Notes under the pieces: model-generated
What the model was told of the DNA's origin: nothing
Databases searched by the model: none
Seen by the model: the letters and a program-made list of their open reading frames with translations, nothing else
Assembly (NCBI GenBank): GCA_029975625.1
Contig: JARKOR010000063.1
Span: forward strand, 1-6,220
From: Nanosynbacter sp.
GTDB taxonomy: Bacteria; Patescibacteriota; Saccharimonadia; Saccharimonadales; Saccharimonadaceae
Direction of reading: 5' to 3'
Length of the DNA: 6,220 bases
Program-made: the position numbers and the translations under genes
Part shown: piece after piece, positions 4,719 through 6,220 of the stretch
Layout of the letters: the number at the start of each line of letters is the position of its first letter
Position numbering within the stretch: the stretch's first letter is position 1

Positions 4719-4895
4719 CTAGCGTCGGGTGAGCTCCGCGTGGAGCCCCACCAACTGCAGGGCAGCTATCCCCGTCATCAGGACGGCAAGTGCTGCGTTC
4801 AATGGACGCCCGTTCAGGACATAGTTGAATACATGAAGTACGGCTGTCACGAGGCAGACCGTAAACATAATAGCTAGGACTGTTGTCCTGGGCAT
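4719..4895 (-). CDS. Small two-helix membrane protein, 58 aa
   Basis: ATG 4895 has a strong GGAGGAG Shine-Dalgarno (4907-4901) with a 5-nt spacer, which makes this the real frame among the overlapping ones. The protein starts M-P-R-T-T-V-L-A-I-M-F-T-V-C-L-V-T-A-V-L. It has two hydrophobic segments, about residues 5-27 and 33-52, joined by the turn L-N-G-R-P-L-N, and a C-terminal H-A-E-L-T-R-R. It should be an inner-membrane hairpin. Family unknown; holin-like, toxin-like or accessory membrane roles are possible but not shown. It is divergent to the 312-aa gene and shares its promoter palindrome. Its leader carries an 11-bp hairpin, and its stop codon abuts the 99-nt structured element. Confidence 0.7.
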   Translation of the reverse strand: MPRTTVLAIMFTVCLVTAVLHVFNYVLNGRPLNAALAVLMTGIAALQLVGLHAELTRR

Positions 4896-4917
4896 ATCGT
4901 CTCCTCCAACTCAAACA

Positions 4918-4942
4918 ACTAAGGGCGACTCTCGCCCTTAGT
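4918..4942 (-). promoter_or_regulatory. Hairpin in the leader of the 58-aa gene
   Basis: ACTAAGGGCGA (4918-4928) and TCGCCCTTAGT (4932-4942) form a perfect 11-bp stem with a 3-nt loop. It lies between the predicted start point (about 4953) and the Shine-Dalgarno. There is no T run, so it is not a standard terminator. It may stabilise the 5' end or affect translation. No riboswitch family is recognised. Confidence 0.6.
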
Positions 4943-4959
4943 AATCTTTGAACAAAGCT

Positions 4960-4989
4960 AATATATCACACATAGACAGAAAAAGTCAA
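4960..4989 (-). promoter_or_regulatory. Promoter of the 58-aa membrane protein gene
   Basis: On the minus strand TTGACT (4989-4984) is followed after 18 nt by TATATT (4965-4960), which is preceded by TGA as an extended -10. The -35 box lies within the left arm of the palindrome at 4980-5009. The leader would be about 58 nt. Confidence 0.6.
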
Positions 4990-5009
4990 TACGTAGGTAT
5001 TGACTTTTT
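4980..5009. promoter_or_regulatory. Perfect palindrome containing both divergent -35 boxes (operator candidate)
   Basis: AAAAAGTCAATAC (4980-4992) and GTATTGACTTTTT (4997-5009) are perfect inverted repeats around GTAG. Each arm contains a TTGACT -35 box, one reading left and one right. A further half-site GTCAATA occurs at 5039-5045 in the plus-strand leader. A dimeric repressor bound here would block both promoters. The A and T runs also give it a terminator-like look, but it sits at the 5' ends of both genes, not at a 3' end. Confidence 0.6.
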
Positions 5010-5028
5010 ATCCCGCATGTGCTACTAT
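5000..5028 (+). promoter_or_regulatory. Promoter of the 312-aa FHA-like gene
   Basis: TTGACT (5000-5005), a 17-nt spacer and TACTAT (5023-5028) with a TGC extension form a strong vegetative promoter. The predicted start near 5035 gives a leader of about 33 nt with AAGGA (5055-5059) 8 nt before the ATG. Confidence 0.75.
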
Positions 5029-5067
5029 GTGTATATAGGTCAATAAAAAACAAAAAGGACAACCAAC

Positions 5068-6006
5068 ATGAGCGAAATAATCCAGCCAGTTCACGAAAAC
5101 CACGTCAATACCCCAGAAGAGAAGACTCGACAGGAGTTACTGGATCGCGGGGCAGAGTGCACTAAAGTAGTCTACGGGAAATCGTTTGACATTGATGATA
5201 CTTTACCTCCACTTGCACACAGCGAGCGCACTATAACAGGGGCCGATGGCACAGTACATGATCATCTCAGGGAAGATTTAATATCCGTCATCGGAGCGGG
5301 CGGGACTGGCGATTTGTTTGGCGTCATAAGACAGGAGAGCGTCGGGTCGGGTAACGTAAAATATATTCTTACGAGGTATCATGGCGGCGATCCAACCGGA
5401 CCAGACAACTTAGGCGAAAACAACTTTATCGGAGAGCTAGAAATAGGTTCTAAACGGTTTCTCGAAGTCGGGCGGAATTTTCAAGATGGATTGAGCGACA
5501 CGACCTCAAAAGGACAGTTTGGTGCGCGATTAGTAGAGGGGGAAGAGGGCAAGCTAGCCTTGGTGATTGGGGAAGGAAATAATGTGAATGGTGATAATGG
5601 CCGCTATAGGTATGATTCTACGAATGGAACATATGTTTATATGAGCGGCGTCAATACGGAAACTGCTGTTTATGATGGTAATAATGATGGCATTACTGAG
5701 GAGCATAGCCAACCTGAAACATCCGAGGCGCTTGGGAGTAATGAGGCATCATTGCCTGAGCACCTCATTGAACGTGCCACTGAAACGGGCGATTGGATGT
5801 CGCTTGCAAAAGCCGGTATCAATCCCTTTTCTGTCGATATAGGTAACACGTTGAACCCAGTAGGACGGGTCGCTGCTGGCGAAGAATTCAAGAGACGCGA
5901 GCGAGCTCGGAACAGAGGAGAGGACCCAGATGATCCAGAAACTGGACGGACAAGTACTGAAAAATCTACGGAGTGGGTGCTCGATAGAACGGTCAATCGA
6001 TCATAG
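5068..6006 (+). CDS. Hydrophilic protein with a degenerate FHA-like region, 312 aa
   Basis: The start has a good AAGGA site and a clear promoter. No signal peptide or membrane segment is visible, so a cytoplasmic protein is expected. Residues 120-194 resemble a forkhead-associated fold, which binds phosphothreonine peptides: F-I-G-E-L-E-I-G (120-127), V-G-R-N (134-137), T-S-K-G-Q-F (146-151) in place of the usual S-x-x-H, and D-S-T-N-G-T-Y-V (183-190), very like the conserved STNGT end. An Asn/Gly-rich insert lies at 171-182. Upstream (1-119) and downstream (195-312, with an Arg-rich R-R-E-R-A-R-N-R near 277) I recognise nothing. The gene is divergent to the small membrane protein and precedes rpsB. 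Kinase signalling is a possible context, but no kinase is in view. Confidence 0.6.
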   Translation: MSEIIQPVHENHVNTPEEKTRQELLDRGAECTKVVYGKSFDIDDTLPPLAHSERTITGADGTVHDHLREDLISVIGAGGTGDLFGVIRQESVGSGNVKYILTRYHGGDPTGPDNLGENNFIGELEIGSKRFLEVGRNFQDGLSDTTSKGQFGARLVEGEEGKLALVIGEGNNVNGDNGRYRYDSTNGTYVYMSGVNTETAVYDGNNDGITEEHSQPETSEALGSNEASLPEHLIERATETGDWMSLAKAGINPFSVDIGNTLNPVGRVAAGEEFKRRERARNRGEDPDDPETGRTSTEKSTEWVLDRTVNRS

Positions 6007-6013
6007 ATAAAGC

Positions 6014-6040
6014 CAGACGCAGCGGAAAGGGCTGTCTCTG
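6014..6040 (+). terminator. Weak hairpin after the 312-aa gene
   Basis: CAGAcgCAGC (6014-6023) can pair with GCTGtcTCTG (6031-6040) over 8 of 10 positions around a GGAAAGG loop, 7 nt after the stop codon. There is no T tract, so termination is uncertain and readthrough into rpsB is possible. Confidence 0.25.
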
Positions 6041-6084
6041 AGGAGATCCTAGGAGCCACAAGGACAACTTGGGTTACGCGGCAG

Positions 6085-6113
6085 TTGATTTCTTCTCTAA
6101 ACTTTGCTATACT
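6085..6113 (+). promoter_or_regulatory. Promoter of rpsB
   Basis: TTGATT (6085-6090), a 17-nt spacer and TATACT (6108-6113) with a TGC extension make a strong promoter. The predicted start is near 6120, giving a leader of about 69 nt before the rpsB ATG. Confidence 0.75.
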
Positions 6114-6142
6114 TACTCCTGTAACAAATTTTAACGACACAG

Positions 6143-6170
6143 CCCGGACTGCAACTCCAACCGCAGCGGG
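6143..6170 (+). promoter_or_regulatory. Hairpin in the rpsB leader
   Basis: CCCG (6143-6146) pairs with CGGG (6167-6170) and CTGC (6149-6152) with GCAG (6163-6166), with a GA bulge and a 10-nt loop. It ends a few nt before the GAGGAAAGAGGAG ribosome site. S2 leaders are autoregulated in some bacteria; whether this one is cannot be seen here. Confidence 0.5.
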
Positions 6171-6188
6171 CGAGGAAAGAGGAGTAGT

Positions 6189-6220
6189 ATGTCTGTAAAT
6201 GTAGACATTAAGGAGCTGCT
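6189..6220 (+). CDS. rpsB: 30S ribosomal protein S2, first codons
   Basis: The frame starts at ATG 6189 after a strong AGAGGAG site and reads M-S-V-N-V-D-I-K-E-L-L before the right edge. This matches the usual start of S2, where K-x-L-L is followed by E-A-G-V-H-F-G-H, beyond the window. S2 is a small-subunit ribosomal protein, usually cotranscribed with tsf. Only ten full codons support the call, but promoter, leader hairpin and strong ribosome site fit a ribosomal protein gene. Confidence 0.7.
   Translation, partial: MSVNVDIKEL

Noticed and set aside
4653..4877. Plus-strand 74-codon frame over the structured element and membrane gene
   Set aside because: It crosses the 99-nt structured element and is antisense to a frame with a strong Shine-Dalgarno and two helices; it has no ribosome site.

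Overview
The window looks like a piece of a Candidatus Saccharibacteria (TM7/CPR) chromosome. The host-type genes (prfA, a type-B L31 gene, tatC, a tatA remnant and the first codons of rpsB) are bacterial housekeeping genes of roughly 50% GC. The N-terminus of the tail-fibre gene resembles fibre-like proteins I associate with Saccharibacteria. The taxon comes from remembered protein patterns, not from a search. UGA is read as stop: TatC and the 312-aa protein contain many Gly codons, all GGN.

Positions 1-1828, minus strand: a housekeeping block in the order tatA' > tatC > rpmE2 > prfA. rpmE2 and prfA each have a promoter whose -10 box lies only 9-10 nt from the start codon. A symmetric terminator separates them. 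tatA has lost its start codon and first residues at a sharp junction at about 1829-1831, where an oppositely oriented phage-type gene begins.

Positions 1831-3321, plus strand: a phage tail-fibre module. A fibre gene has an N-terminal half of about 45% GC with five decapeptide repeats and an actinophage-like second half of about 63% GC. It ends at a TGA where Gly is expected, and an adjacent open frame carries the receptor-binding-like C-terminal domain. A 33-aa protein and a short amber-interrupted ORF follow.

Positions 3148-4415: a segment bracketed by an imperfect 31-nt direct repeat (28/31). It holds two minus-strand genes of unknown function. One is broken by a frameshift in a C5 tract and carries a 14-bp inverted repeat around a 55-bp spacer.

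Positions 4340-4718: a stretch without genes but rich in inverted repeats, ending in a 99-nt cloverleaf-like structure.

Positions 4719-6006: a divergent pair, a 58-aa two-helix membrane protein (minus) and a 312-aa protein with an FHA-like region (plus). Their promoters place both -35 boxes inside one perfect 13-bp-arm palindrome, so a shared regulator is plausible. From 6085 a strong promoter and a hairpin leader precede rpsB, returning to housekeeping genes.

The most notable items are the divergent promoter palindrome, the direct-repeat-bracketed cassette, the mosaic and split fibre gene next to the broken tatA, the potential 55-bp invertible segment, and repeated near-leaderless promoter spacing.
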